From Actinotalea endophytica (GTDB lineage Bacteria > Actinomycetota > Actinomycetes > Actinomycetales > Cellulomonadaceae): a DNA stretch of 64,000 nucleotides. The notes under the pieces are model-generated. The model did no database searches. It had not been told where the DNA came from and was given only the letters and a program-made list of their open reading frames with translations. Both the position numbers and the translations under genes were made by a program. The stretch lies in the NCBI RefSeq assembly GCF_025717005.1, contig NZ_JAOVZU010000010.1, positions 1 through 64,000 of the forward strand. Direction: 5' to 3'. Below are positions 35,338 to 42,988 of this stretch, one piece after another (the stretch's first letter is position 1; each line of letters begins with the position of its first letter).

Positions 35338-36788
35338 CGCAGGTCGAGCTCGATGACCACGCTGGTGCCCCCACCCTCGCGCGGCGACCACTCGATCGTC
35401 CCGTGCAGCTCGTAACGCACCAGGGTCGAGACGATCTGGGTACCCAGACCGCTCTGCGGCCCTCCCGTGGCGGGCAGGCCGCCGCCGTCGTCGGCGACCA
35501 CGGCCCGCAGGTGGCTCTCGTCGCGCTCGGCGACGATGTCGACCGTGCCCGGCCGCCCGTCCGCGAAGCCGTGCTCGACGGCATTCGTGACGAGTTCGGT
35601 GAGCACCAGGGCCAGGGCGGTGGCCGCCTCGGCCGGGACCATCCCGAAGGTTCCGGTCCGCACCGTGCGCACCGACCCGCCCGCGGAGGCGACGTCCGCC
35701 GCCAGGCGCAGGCTGCGGTCCACCAGCTGATCGAAGTCGACGGCCTCGTCGAGCGTCTGGGACAGCGTCTCGTGCACCTGCGCGATGGTCGTGACCCGCC
35801 GGATCGCCTCGCCGAGGGCCTCACGCGCCTCGGTCGAGGTCATCCGGCGTGCCTGGAGCCGGAGCAGCGCCGCCACCGTCTGCAGGTTGTTCTTCACCCG
35901 GTGGTGGATCTCGCGGATCGTCGCGTCCTTCGTGAGCAGCTCACGCTCGCGCCGCCGGAGCTCGGAGACGTCCCGGCAGAGCAGGACCGAACCGGTGCGG
36001 TCACGGCCCTCGGTCAGTGGGACCGCGCGCAGGGACAGGCACACGCCACGGGACTCCAGGTCGGTGCGCCATGCGGCGCGGCCGGTCACCACGAGCGGCA
36101 GCGACTCGTCCGTCGGCATGTCCGTCTCGAGCAGCTCGGTGGTCACCTCGGCCAGCGACCGCCCGACCAGCGAGCCGAGCACCCCCAGCCGGTGGAAGCA
36201 GCTCAGCGCGTTCGGGCTCGCGTAGAGGACCTCGCCCTCGGAGTTGAGACGGATCAGGCCGTCGCCGACGCGCGGCGCGCCACGGCGCGGACCGGTCGGA
36301 GCGTTCGGCGCCGGGAACTCGCCCCGCGCGATCATGCCGAGAAGGTCGTCGGCGGCCTCCACGTAGTTCAGCTCGAGACGGCTCGGGGTGCGCGCGCCAC
36401 CGAGGTTCGTCTGCCGGGCGATGACCGCGATGGCCTCCCCCTGCCGGACCACGGGCACGGCCTCCTCGCGCACGGCGTAGGCGCCGAACCACCGGGGCTC
36501 ACGCGAGCGCTGGATGGCCACCTCGGTCAGCGCCCGCTCGAGCTGGGGACGCTGCCCGTCCGGCGCCGTCGACCCGACGATGTCGTCGTAGTGCACCGTC
36601 GCGCCGGTCGACGGCCGGGCCTGCGCGACGGCGAGGAACCGGCCGTCCGAGGCCGGCACCCACAGCACCAGGTCGGCGAAGGCCAGGTCCGAGATCAGCT
36701 GCCAGTCACCGACCAGCAGGTGCAGCCACTCGACGTCTGCCGGTGCGAGATCGGTGTGTCGGGTGATGAGGTTGCTCAGGGTCGGCAC
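35319..36788 (-). CDS. pdtaS: PdtaS-type cytosolic sensor histidine kinase
   Basis: The protein has 489 residues and no membrane helix. A GAF-like domain (about 1-155), a PAS domain (about 165-285, GLIRLNSEGEVLYASPNALSCF) and HisKA_2 with EIHHRVKNNLQTVAALLRLQAR (phospho-His) precede the ATPase LVLTELVTNAVEHGF, VADDGGGLP and GLGTQIV. In Mycobacterium PdtaS signals to the ANTAR RNA-binding regulator PdtaR; no such partner is in the window. GTG at 36788 lies 6 nt after TAGGCT. Adjacency to whiB1 is a conserved actinobacterial arrangement as far as I recall. Confidence 0.9.
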   Translation of the reverse strand: MPTLSNLITRHTDLAPADVEWLHLLVGDWQLISDLAFADLVLWVPASDGRFLAVAQARPSTGATVHYDDIVGSTAPDGQRPQLERALTEVAIQRSREPRWFGAYAVREEAVPVVRQGEAIAVIARQTNLGGARTPSRLELNYVEAADDLLGMIARGEFPAPNAPTGPRRGAPRVGDGLIRLNSEGEVLYASPNALSCFHRLGVLGSLVGRSLAEVTTELLETDMPTDESLPLVVTGRAAWRTDLESRGVCLSLRAVPLTEGRDRTGSVLLCRDVSELRRRERELLTKDATIREIHHRVKNNLQTVAALLRLQARRMTSTEAREALGEAIRRVTTIAQVHETLSQTLDEAVDFDQLVDRSLRLAADVASAGGSVRTVRTGTFGMVPAEAATALALVLTELVTNAVEHGFADGRPGTVDIVAERDESHLRAVVADDGGGLPATGGPQSGLGTQIVSTLVRYELHGTIEWSPREGGGTSVVIELDLRDARPA

Positions 36789-36794
36789 ACGCTG

Positions 36795-36800
36795 AGCCTA
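36795..36800 (-). promoter_or_regulatory. -10 hexamer, probable leaderless start of pdtaS
   Basis: On the minus strand TAGGCT is 6 nt before the GTG at 36788. The facing DUF2505 gene starts at 36876, so both promoters share about 87 bp. Confidence 0.5.
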
Positions 36801-36875
36801 GGCCTCCGGCGCGGGGCTGTTAGCCTCGGTCCACACGCCATCAAGGGGTAGTCGAGGGTTAGCGAGGAGTCACCG

Positions 36876-37376
36876 GTGCACGTCAGGGCCGAGGCCGAGT
36901 TCCCCGCCGATCCGGACGCGGTCGCACGGATGATGGCCGATGAGGACTTCGTCCGTGCGAAGGTCGACGCGGCCGGCGCGCGGTCGCACACACTGAGCGT
37001 CGTCGGCGACGCGTCCGGGCCGTTCACCGTGACGACCCGGCGCCAGATGCCGTCGGACGCGATCCCGGCGCAGTTCCGTTCCCTCGTCGGCGACGCGCTC
37101 GAGGTCCGGATGGTCGAGGCCTGGGAGTCGCCCGAGCCGGACGGGCGACGAGGAACCGTCCTGGTGGAGGTCACCGGCGCCCCGGTCCGGATGACCGGCA
37201 CCGCCACGCTGCTGCGCGACCCGGCCGGCTCCCGCCTGGTGGTCGAGGGCGAGCTGAAGGCGGCGATCCCGTTGTTCGGCGCGGCGGTCGAGCGCGCGAC
37301 GGCCTCAGCGGTGCAGGCCGCGGCCGAGGCCGAGGAACGCACCGGCCGTCAGTGGCTGGCGGATCACGGCACGTAG
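36876..37376 (+). CDS. DUF2505 (SRPBCC-like) protein
   Basis: The protein has 166 residues. MHVRAEAEFPADPDAVARMMADEDFVRAKV, FTVTTRRQMPSDAIPAQFRS and a C-terminal helix (IPLFGAAVERATASAVQAAA) match actinobacterial DUF2505, a START/Bet v 1-like fold expected to hold a hydrophobic ligand. The function is unknown. GTG at 36876 follows GAGGAG. Its 3' end overlaps the convergent flavodoxin gene by 13 bp, so the two transcripts are antisense at their ends. Confidence 0.8.
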   Translation: MHVRAEAEFPADPDAVARMMADEDFVRAKVDAAGARSHTLSVVGDASGPFTVTTRRQMPSDAIPAQFRSLVGDALEVRMVEAWESPEPDGRRGTVLVEVTGAPVRMTGTATLLRDPAGSRLVVEGELKAAIPLFGAAVERATASAVQAAAEAEERTGRQWLADHGT

Positions 37377-37882
37377 CCCAGGCGGCGGATCTCCCACGCG
37401 TGCAGCTCCTCGGCGATCTGCGACGCCCAGTCCTGCACGTCCGCCCACTGCCGGAAGTCACCCGGTTCGGCCTGGAGCAGGGCCACCACGGCTCGCTCGG
37501 CGAGCGCGAGCCCACCGCGGTCGAGTCGGCCCCCGAACGTGCGGTGCCCGCGAGCGCCCATCCGGCGCATCAGGACCCCGACCTCCTCCGGGTCGCCCGT
37601 CGGAGCAGGCGGGTCCCCGACCGGGCCGGAGGAGAAGAGCCACACCGGCCGCTGCGCGAGCCGCCCGGCGAAGCGATCGACGAAGGCGCGTGCGGATGCG
37701 GCCCAGCGGCCGACGTAGACCGACGAGCCCAGGATCACCGACTCGTAGTCCTCGATGTCCTCGACCTCGTCGGGGTCGACCACATCGACCTCGAACCCGG
37801 ACGCCCGCAGGACCTCGGCGATCGCGTCCCCGATCTCCTGGGTCGCACCGTGTCGGGACGCCACCGGCAGCAGGACCTTCAT
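37364..37882 (-). CDS. Flavodoxin-domain protein
   Basis: The protein has 172 residues. It starts MKVLLPVASRHGATQEIGDAIAEVL, the FMN phosphate loop of the HemG/flavodoxin_5 group (S-R-H-G-A-T), then VILGSSVYVGRWAASARAFV and LFSSGPVGDPP. It probably transfers electrons through FMN; protoporphyrinogen oxidase activity as in HemG is possible but not shown. ATG at 37882 follows GGAGG. The 205-bp gap to the divergent VanY-type gene holds a 14-bp CsoR-like palindrome. Confidence 0.83.
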   Translation of the reverse strand: MKVLLPVASRHGATQEIGDAIAEVLRASGFEVDVVDPDEVEDIEDYESVILGSSVYVGRWAASARAFVDRFAGRLAQRPVWLFSSGPVGDPPAPTGDPEEVGVLMRRMGARGHRTFGGRLDRGGLALAERAVVALLQAEPGDFRQWADVQDWASQIAEELHAWEIRRLGYVP

Positions 37883-38026
37883 CGGGCACCTCCCCCACGC
37901 GTCAACACCTCAGCGTTGCCCGAGGGGCCCGTGAGGTCCTGGGCCGCAGGTCCCGTGCGGGGCACGACCTCGTCACACGGGGCCACCATGATCGCCACCG
38001 GAGGGGGTGTCGCGGGACTTCCGACC

Positions 38027-38040
38027 TACCCCCGGGGGTA
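38027..38040. promoter_or_regulatory. Perfect 14-bp palindrome resembling a CsoR-family operator
   Basis: TACCCCCGGGGGTA is fully symmetric. The TAC-C4/5 and G4/5-TA pattern is that of CsoR/RcnR/CstR operators in actinobacteria. It lies 48 bp before the VanY-type start and 145 bp before the flavodoxin start. The assignment rests on pattern only. Confidence 0.45.
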
Positions 38041-38087
38041 TCGGCGGAGGTCGACACCGCACGGCCGCGCGGGAGAGACTCCGGGGC

Positions 38088-39143
38088 GTGGGGACGCATG
38101 CGCAGCGCAGGGTGAGGCCGTGGTGGCCGCTCGCCGTCGTGCTCCTCGTGCTCGCGGCGGTCGCCACGGTGGTCGCGGTCCAGGTGCGCGCGTCGGCCGC
38201 CGAACAGCGGCGCGAGGCCGCGGCGCAGGCCCAGGCCGAGGCCGATGCGAGCGCTGCGGCCCAGGCCGAGGCGGACCGGATCGCCGCCGCCCAGGAGGCC
38301 GAGCAGGCCCGCCAGGCTGCCGTGGCGGACGGCGCGCTCGCGCTCAGCTGGGCCACGGCGAACAAGGTCGCCCAGACAGACCTGGCCGACGCGGACGAGC
38401 TGCTCGGGCAGACCGACGGGCAGGTGGACGACGACTCCACCCGGGACGCCGTCACCGCGGCGGTCGAGACGCTCACCGCGGCGCTCGGCGTCACCGAGCC
38501 GGACCAGCAGCACGTCGCGGCGGCGAGCGCCGCGACGGCCGCGCTGCGCCAGGCGATCGCCGACCTCGACGCGGCGCACCAGTCGTGGCTCGACGCGCGC
38601 GCGGCCGAGCAGGCTGCGGCGGCGGCCGCGGCCGCACGCTCGTCGTACTCCGGCGACTGCGGCGGGGCCGGCTCGTACGAGACCTCGACCCCGTCCGCGA
38701 CGACGCTCTACACCTCCGTACCCACCGACGACGGCGACGGCAGCAACGGCAACCTGCCGCGATCGGCGATGACCGCGCTCGGCTGGTGCGTGGACTCGGC
38801 CGGCCACGCACAGTGGCTGCGCAGTGACGCGGCAGCGGCCATGGTCCGGCTGAACGCCGCGTTCCGGGCGCAGTTCGGCGAGAACATCGCGATCGACCTG
38901 TCGTACCGCTCGTACGCCGACCAGGTGCGTGCGCGCGAGCTGTACGGGGGCCTGGCGGCTCAGCCGGGCACGTCGAACCACGGCTGGGGCACGGCGATCG
39001 ACACCTGGGAGTGGGCGGCGTACGACTTCGGCACACCGCGGTACGAGTGGCTCGTGCAGCACGGGCCGGACTACGGCTGGTACTGCCCCGCGGCGACCGA
39101 GTCGGGCAACCCCGAGTACTGGCACTTCGAGTACCGCGGCTGA
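38088..39143 (+). CDS. Membrane-anchored VanY-type D-Ala-D-Ala carboxypeptidase (M15)
   Basis: The protein has 351 residues. A signal anchor (WWPLAVVLLVLAAVATVVAV) is followed by about 150 residues of Ala/Glu/Gln-rich coiled coil. The M15B domain is at about 205-350: SYRSYADQVRARELYG, SNHGWGTAID (first His and Asp zinc ligands) and the C-terminal EYWHFEY (catalytic Glu and last His). It should trim the terminal D-Ala from stem peptides outside the membrane. GTG at 38088 follows GGAGAG. The coiled coil could hold the enzyme away from the membrane or pair it with a partner. An upstream palindrome suggests metal or thiol-stress control. Confidence 0.85.
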   Translation: MGTHAQRRVRPWWPLAVVLLVLAAVATVVAVQVRASAAEQRREAAAQAQAEADASAAAQAEADRIAAAQEAEQARQAAVADGALALSWATANKVAQTDLADADELLGQTDGQVDDDSTRDAVTAAVETLTAALGVTEPDQQHVAAASAATAALRQAIADLDAAHQSWLDARAAEQAAAAAAAARSSYSGDCGGAGSYETSTPSATTLYTSVPTDDGDGSNGNLPRSAMTALGWCVDSAGHAQWLRSDAAAAMVRLNAAFRAQFGENIAIDLSYRSYADQVRARELYGGLAAQPGTSNHGWGTAIDTWEWAAYDFGTPRYEWLVQHGPDYGWYCPAATESGNPEYWHFEYRG

Positions 39144-39233
39144 CGTCCGCCGCGCCGCACTGCGACGTGCGCCGCACGGTGCCACAGTGGGTCTCGGCCG
39201 ACGATCTCGGCCGACCCGACCGAGGAGGCAACG

Positions 39234-40592
39234 ATGCCCGACCCGTCCGCGACCGCCGACCCCGCCGTCGCCGACCACCCGACCGTCGACCCCACGACCG
39301 TCGACCCCGCTCCGATCGACTCCACTCCGATCGACCCCGCCATGCTGCCGGACGACGGCCCGCTCGCCACGGCACGGGCACAGCTCGCGGGGGCCGTGCG
39401 CCGCCTCGGCTACGACGAGGGCATGCACCAGATGCTCGCCACGCCTCGCCGCGAGATCAACGTCGCGATCCCGCTGCGACGCGACGACGGCACCACCGAG
39501 CTGTTCCACGGATACCGCGTGCAGCACAACGTCTCGCGCGGTCCCGGCAAGGGCGGTCTTCGCTACCACCCTGCGGTCGACGTCGACGAGGTCCGCGCCC
39601 TGGCGATGTGGATGACCTGGAAGTGTGCGGTCGTCGAGCTCCCCTACGGCGGCGCCAAGGGCGGCGTGACCATCGACCCCCGGCAGTACTCGCAGGCCGA
39701 GCTCGAGCGGGTCACCCGCCGCTACGCCAGCGAGATCATGCCGATGATCGGCCCCGAGCGGGACATCATGGCGCCGGACATCGGCACCGACGAGCGCACG
39801 ATGGCCTGGGTGATGGACACGTACTCGGTCAACCAGGGCTACACGATCCCGGCCGTGGTCACCGGCAAGCCGCTCGAGGTCGGCGGCTCGCTCGGGCGCG
39901 CGACCGCCACGTCACGAGGCGTCGTGCACACCACACGTGCGGCACTGCACGAAGCCGGCCTGGACCTGCCGGACGTGCGGATCGCGGTGCAGGGTTTCGG
40001 CAAGGTCGGCGGGCCTGCGGCCGCGATGTACGCCGAGGCCGGCGCGCGGGTGGAGGCGGTCAGCGACGAGAACGGCGCGGTGCACCGCGACGGCGGCCTG
40101 CACATGCACCGGCTGCGTGAGCACGTCGCCCGCGCCGGGACCGTGGTCGGCTTCGACGGCGGCGACCCGATCACCAACGACGAGCTGCTCACCCTGGACG
40201 TGGACGTGCTCGTGCCGGCCGCGGTCGAGCACGTGCTGCACGCGGGCAACGCCGACCAGGTCAAGGCCCACTGGGTGGTCGAGGCCGCGAACGGCCCGAC
40301 CACGGGCGCGGCGGACCGGATGCTCGAGGACCGCGGCGTCATCGTGGTGCCGGACATCCTGGCGAACGCCGGAGGTGTCGTCGTGTCGTACTTCGAGTGG
40401 GTGCAGGCGCAGCAGGCCTACTGGTGGAGCGAGGCGGAGATCGAGGCGAGGCTCGCCGAGCGGATGCTGCACGCGTACTCCGAGGTCGCCGAGACCGCGC
40501 GGCGCGAGGAGCTCTCGCTGCGCGACGGCGCCCTGCTGCTCAGCGTGCACCGCGTGGCCGAGGCGCACCGGATCCGGGGTCTCTACCCCTGA
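39234..40592 (+). CDS. Glu/Leu/Phe/Val-family dehydrogenase, probably glutamate dehydrogenase
   Basis: The protein has 452 residues. It interconverts glutamate and 2-oxoglutarate plus ammonia with NAD(P). GPGKGGLRYHP and WKCAVVELPYGGAKGG hold the substrate-site and catalytic lysines. The Rossmann motif is VQGFGKVGGPAA, and NAGGVVVSYFEW is typical of the GudB/RocG type. A 40-residue N-terminal tail of near-repeated TVDP/PIDS/PIDP units is not part of the fold and is unusual. ATG at 39234 follows GAGGAGG. A short hairpin separates it from the convergent regulator gene. Confidence 0.9.
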   Translation: MPDPSATADPAVADHPTVDPTTVDPAPIDSTPIDPAMLPDDGPLATARAQLAGAVRRLGYDEGMHQMLATPRREINVAIPLRRDDGTTELFHGYRVQHNVSRGPGKGGLRYHPAVDVDEVRALAMWMTWKCAVVELPYGGAKGGVTIDPRQYSQAELERVTRRYASEIMPMIGPERDIMAPDIGTDERTMAWVMDTYSVNQGYTIPAVVTGKPLEVGGSLGRATATSRGVVHTTRAALHEAGLDLPDVRIAVQGFGKVGGPAAAMYAEAGARVEAVSDENGAVHRDGGLHMHRLREHVARAGTVVGFDGGDPITNDELLTLDVDVLVPAAVEHVLHAGNADQVKAHWVVEAANGPTTGAADRMLEDRGVIVVPDILANAGGVVVSYFEWVQAQQAYWWSEAEIEARLAERMLHAYSEVAETARREELSLRDGALLLSVHRVAEAHRIRGLYP

Positions 40593-40604
40593 CCGGCGTG
40601 CCCC

Positions 40605-40620
40605 CTGACCGACGGGTCAG
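40605..40620. terminator. Small bidirectional hairpin between convergent genes
   Basis: CTGACC and GGTCAG pair over a GACG loop, 12 nt after the gdh stop and overlapping the regulator stop. The stem is only 6 bp, so it is weak. Confidence 0.35.
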
Positions 40621-41261
40621 TCCGCGCGGGCGCGCAGCCGGATCAGGCAGGACGTCTCGTCCGCGAACGGTTGCGCGTCCGCGATCTCGATCTTGCCGAT
40701 CCGCTCGACCAGCGCCGACGTCATCCCGAGGTGTGCCGCGCACACCACGTCTGGGCGGGACCGGGCCAGGCTCTCCACGGGGCACTGGCACAGCCGCACG
40801 GCGTCGCCCTCGAGCTCGACGTCGAACCCGAGCCGGTCGAGCTCGTCGACCAGGAGCGTCACGGCCTCGTCCGCGTCGGCGGCGGTCGGCATCGGGTGGT
40901 CGAGCGCCTCGACGGCGGCCCGCCCGGCCGCCTGGGCGCCGTCGGACGCCGACGGCATCGGCTGGCCGAAGCCGGCCAGCAGGACCTCGTCCATCACGGT
41001 CCGCACCCAGCTGCCTGCCGGTTCGCGGTGCCGGTAGAGGATTCGCGGACGGCCTCGCGTCGTGCGGTGCTCGGGAGCTCGCGACACCAGGCCGGCTGCG
41101 ACCAGGCGGTCGAGGTGCTCACGCGTCGTGTTGACGTGGAGGCCGACCGCATCGGCCAGCTCGTCGACCCCCATCGCGCCACCGTCGCCGCGAAGCAGCT
41201 CGAGCAGCGCCGTGCGGCTGCGTGACGCGAGCGCCTGGTGCTCGTCCCACTCGGGTTGCAT
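40617..41261 (-). CDS. ArsR/SufR-like winged-helix regulator with C-terminal cysteines
   Basis: The protein has 214 residues. The N-terminal HTH (ALLELLRGDGGAMGVDELADAVGLHVNTTREHL) with a wing (RGRPRILYR) is ArsR-like. The C-terminal half has Cys 158, 160, 174 and 205 in CQCPVESLARSRPDVVCAAH and ETSCLI. The spacing is close to the cluster ligands of SufR, so an Fe-S or metal cofactor is likely. It may control respiration or Fe-S assembly genes, but the target is not shown here. ATG at 41261 is 6 nt after a CACACT hexamer. It is divergent from the sugar operon across a 268-bp region. Confidence 0.78.
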   Translation of the reverse strand: MQPEWDEHQALASRSRTALLELLRGDGGAMGVDELADAVGLHVNTTREHLDRLVAAGLVSRAPEHRTTRGRPRILYRHREPAGSWVRTVMDEVLLAGFGQPMPSASDGAQAAGRAAVEALDHPMPTAADADEAVTLLVDELDRLGFDVELEGDAVRLCQCPVESLARSRPDVVCAAHLGMTSALVERIGKIEIADAQPFADETSCLIRLRARAD

Positions 41262-41353
41262 GCGGACAGTGTGGCGCCCGCACAACGCGTCGATCTAGGA
41301 CCTCGGGGCATCTTGCACGGCCGGAACCGGTTGTCACAGTTCGGTCACGGCAT

Positions 41354-41359
41354 TTGACA
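41354..41359 (+). promoter_or_regulatory. Candidate -35 element of the sugar operon
   Basis: TTGACA is a consensus -35. No good -10 is visible 17 nt downstream (GTCACC), so the exact promoter is uncertain. The two operators lie 36 and 69 nt downstream of it. Confidence 0.4.
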
Positions 41360-41394
41360 TCGGCCCGCTCCCGACGTCACCGTAGGGCCATTCC

Positions 41395-41408
41395 TGAGAC
41401 CGGTCCCA
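41395..41408. promoter_or_regulatory. LacI-family operator, copy 1
   Basis: TGAGACCGGTCCCA fits the symmetric consensus TGRGACCGGTCYCA. It has the same frame as the CelR/CebR box (TGGGAGCGCTCCCA) but a changed centre. Confidence 0.7.
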
Positions 41409-41427
41409 CCACGGTTCCGGTTCGAGA

Positions 41428-41441
41428 TGAGACCGGTCCCA
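41428..41441. promoter_or_regulatory. LacI-family operator, copy 2
   Basis: This is an identical second copy, 33 bp from the first (about three helical turns) and 88 bp before the binding-protein start. Both are probably bound by the LacI protein encoded last in the operon. Confidence 0.7.
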
Positions 41442-41529
41442 GGAAAAGCGCCCCGAGTCCTCGCCGGTCCCGGCGAGCAACTCTCCTCTGGGCGGCAGCG
41501 GTGCCGCCCCGACGACGAAGGAGTCACAC

Positions 41530-42852
41530 GTGCGCACGAGCATGAGGCCTTGGCTGCCCGTCACCGCGGGTCTTGCCGGGATCACGATGGTCCTTGCCGG
41601 CTGCGGCGGCGGTAGCACCGACGACAGCACCGACAGCGCAGGCGGCGGGGAGTCCAGCGACTCGTCCGAGCCGATCACGCTGACCATCACCACGTTCAAC
41701 GAGTTCGGCTACGAGGACCTCCTCGACGAGTACATGGCCGACCACCCGAACATCACGATCGAGCACACCAAGGCGGCGACCTCGAACGAGGCCCGCGACA
41801 AGATGCTCACCGGTGTCGCGGCCGGCTCCGGCCTGACCGACATCGAGGCGATCGAGGTCGACTGGCTCGCCGAGCTCATGCAGTACCCGGACCAGTTCGT
41901 CGACCTCACCAACGCCGACGTCGAGGGCCGCTGGCTCGACTGGAAGGTCGCCCAGGCCACCACGCCGGACGGCAAGCTCATCGGCTACGGCACCGACATC
42001 GGCCCGGAGGGCGTCTGCTACCGCTCCGACCTGTTCGCCGACGCCGGCCTGCCGACCGACCGCGACGAGGTCGCCGCGCTGCTCGAGGGCAGCTGGGACG
42101 ACTACTTCAACGTCGGCAAGGACTTCGTCGCGAACTCCGACAGCGCCTGGTTCGACTCCGGCAACGCGATCTTCCAGGGCGTCGTGAACCAGATGGACGC
42201 GGCCTACGAGGACCCGTCGACCGGTGACGCGAAGGACCTGGCGTCCAACACCGAGATCCAGGCCGCGTACGAGAAGGTGCTGGCCGCCTCGGTCGACGAC
42301 GACCTCTCCGCGCACCTGACGCAGTGGTCCGACGACTGGACCGCCGCGTTCCAGAACGACGGCTTCGCGACCATGCTCTGCCCGGGCTGGATGCTCGGTG
42401 TCGTCGAGGGCAACGCCGCGGGCGTCGAGGGCTGGGACATCGCCAACGTCTTCCCCGGCGGCGGCGGCAACTGGGGCGGTTCGTTCCTCACCGTGCCGGC
42501 GCAGTCCGCGCACCCCGAGGAGGCCCGTGAGCTCGCCGCGTGGCTGACCGCGCCCGAGCAGCAGATCAAGGCCTTCATCTCCAAGGGCACGTTCCCGAGC
42601 CAGGTCGACGCGCTGTCCAGCGACGAGCTGCTCTCCCAGACGAACGCGTTCTTCAACGACGCCCCGACCGGCCAGATCCTCGCCGACCGGGCCGCCGCGG
42701 TGACCGTCGCGCCGTTCAAGGGCGCGAACTACTTCGCCATCCACCAGACCGTCGTCGACGCGATCACCCGCGTGGACGTCGACGCGACGGACGACGCAGC
42801 ATCGTCCTGGGACAAGGCCGTCACGGCCTTCAACGAGCTCGGCCTGAGCTGA
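41530..42852 (+). CDS. ABC sugar-binding lipoprotein
   Basis: The protein has 440 residues. A lipoprotein signal ends in LAGC with the lipidated Cys at 25, followed by a Gly/Ser/Asp linker. The mature part is a cluster B, family 1 extracellular binding fold: ITLTITTFNEFGYEDLLDEYMADHPNI, GYGTDIGPEGVCYRSDLF, CPGWMLGVVEG and NWGGSFLTVP. It captures an oligosaccharide outside the membrane for the permeases at 42989 and 43984. By context with GH1 the ligand is probably a beta-glucoside such as cellobiose. GTG at 41530 follows GAAGGAG. No MsiK-like ATPase is nearby; such transporters usually share a distant one. Confidence 0.9.
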   Translation: MRTSMRPWLPVTAGLAGITMVLAGCGGGSTDDSTDSAGGGESSDSSEPITLTITTFNEFGYEDLLDEYMADHPNITIEHTKAATSNEARDKMLTGVAAGSGLTDIEAIEVDWLAELMQYPDQFVDLTNADVEGRWLDWKVAQATTPDGKLIGYGTDIGPEGVCYRSDLFADAGLPTDRDEVAALLEGSWDDYFNVGKDFVANSDSAWFDSGNAIFQGVVNQMDAAYEDPSTGDAKDLASNTEIQAAYEKVLAASVDDDLSAHLTQWSDDWTAAFQNDGFATMLCPGWMLGVVEGNAAGVEGWDIANVFPGGGGNWGGSFLTVPAQSAHPEEARELAAWLTAPEQQIKAFISKGTFPSQVDALSSDELLSQTNAFFNDAPTGQILADRAAAVTVAPFKGANYFAIHQTVVDAITRVDVDATDDAASSWDKAVTAFNELGLS

Positions 42853-42859
42853 GCGCTCC

Positions 42860-42895
42860 GGGGGTGGGGCCGTCAGTCCGGGCGGCCCCACCCCC
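42860..42895 (+). terminator. Intercistronic hairpin after binding-protein gene
   Basis: A perfect 13-bp stem (GGGGGTGGGGCCG with CGGCCCCACCCCC) with a 10-nt loop starts 8 nt after the stop. It probably acts as a partial terminator or 3' stabiliser, giving more binding protein than permease. Confidence 0.8.
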
Positions 42896-42988
42896 GCCGG
42901 CGAGGCCGGTCGCTCGGGGCGTCCGCGACCCGGGCGACCAGGCCGGCGCCGCCCCGGAGCCTGTCCACCCGCGCCCCTGGAGTCCCGC

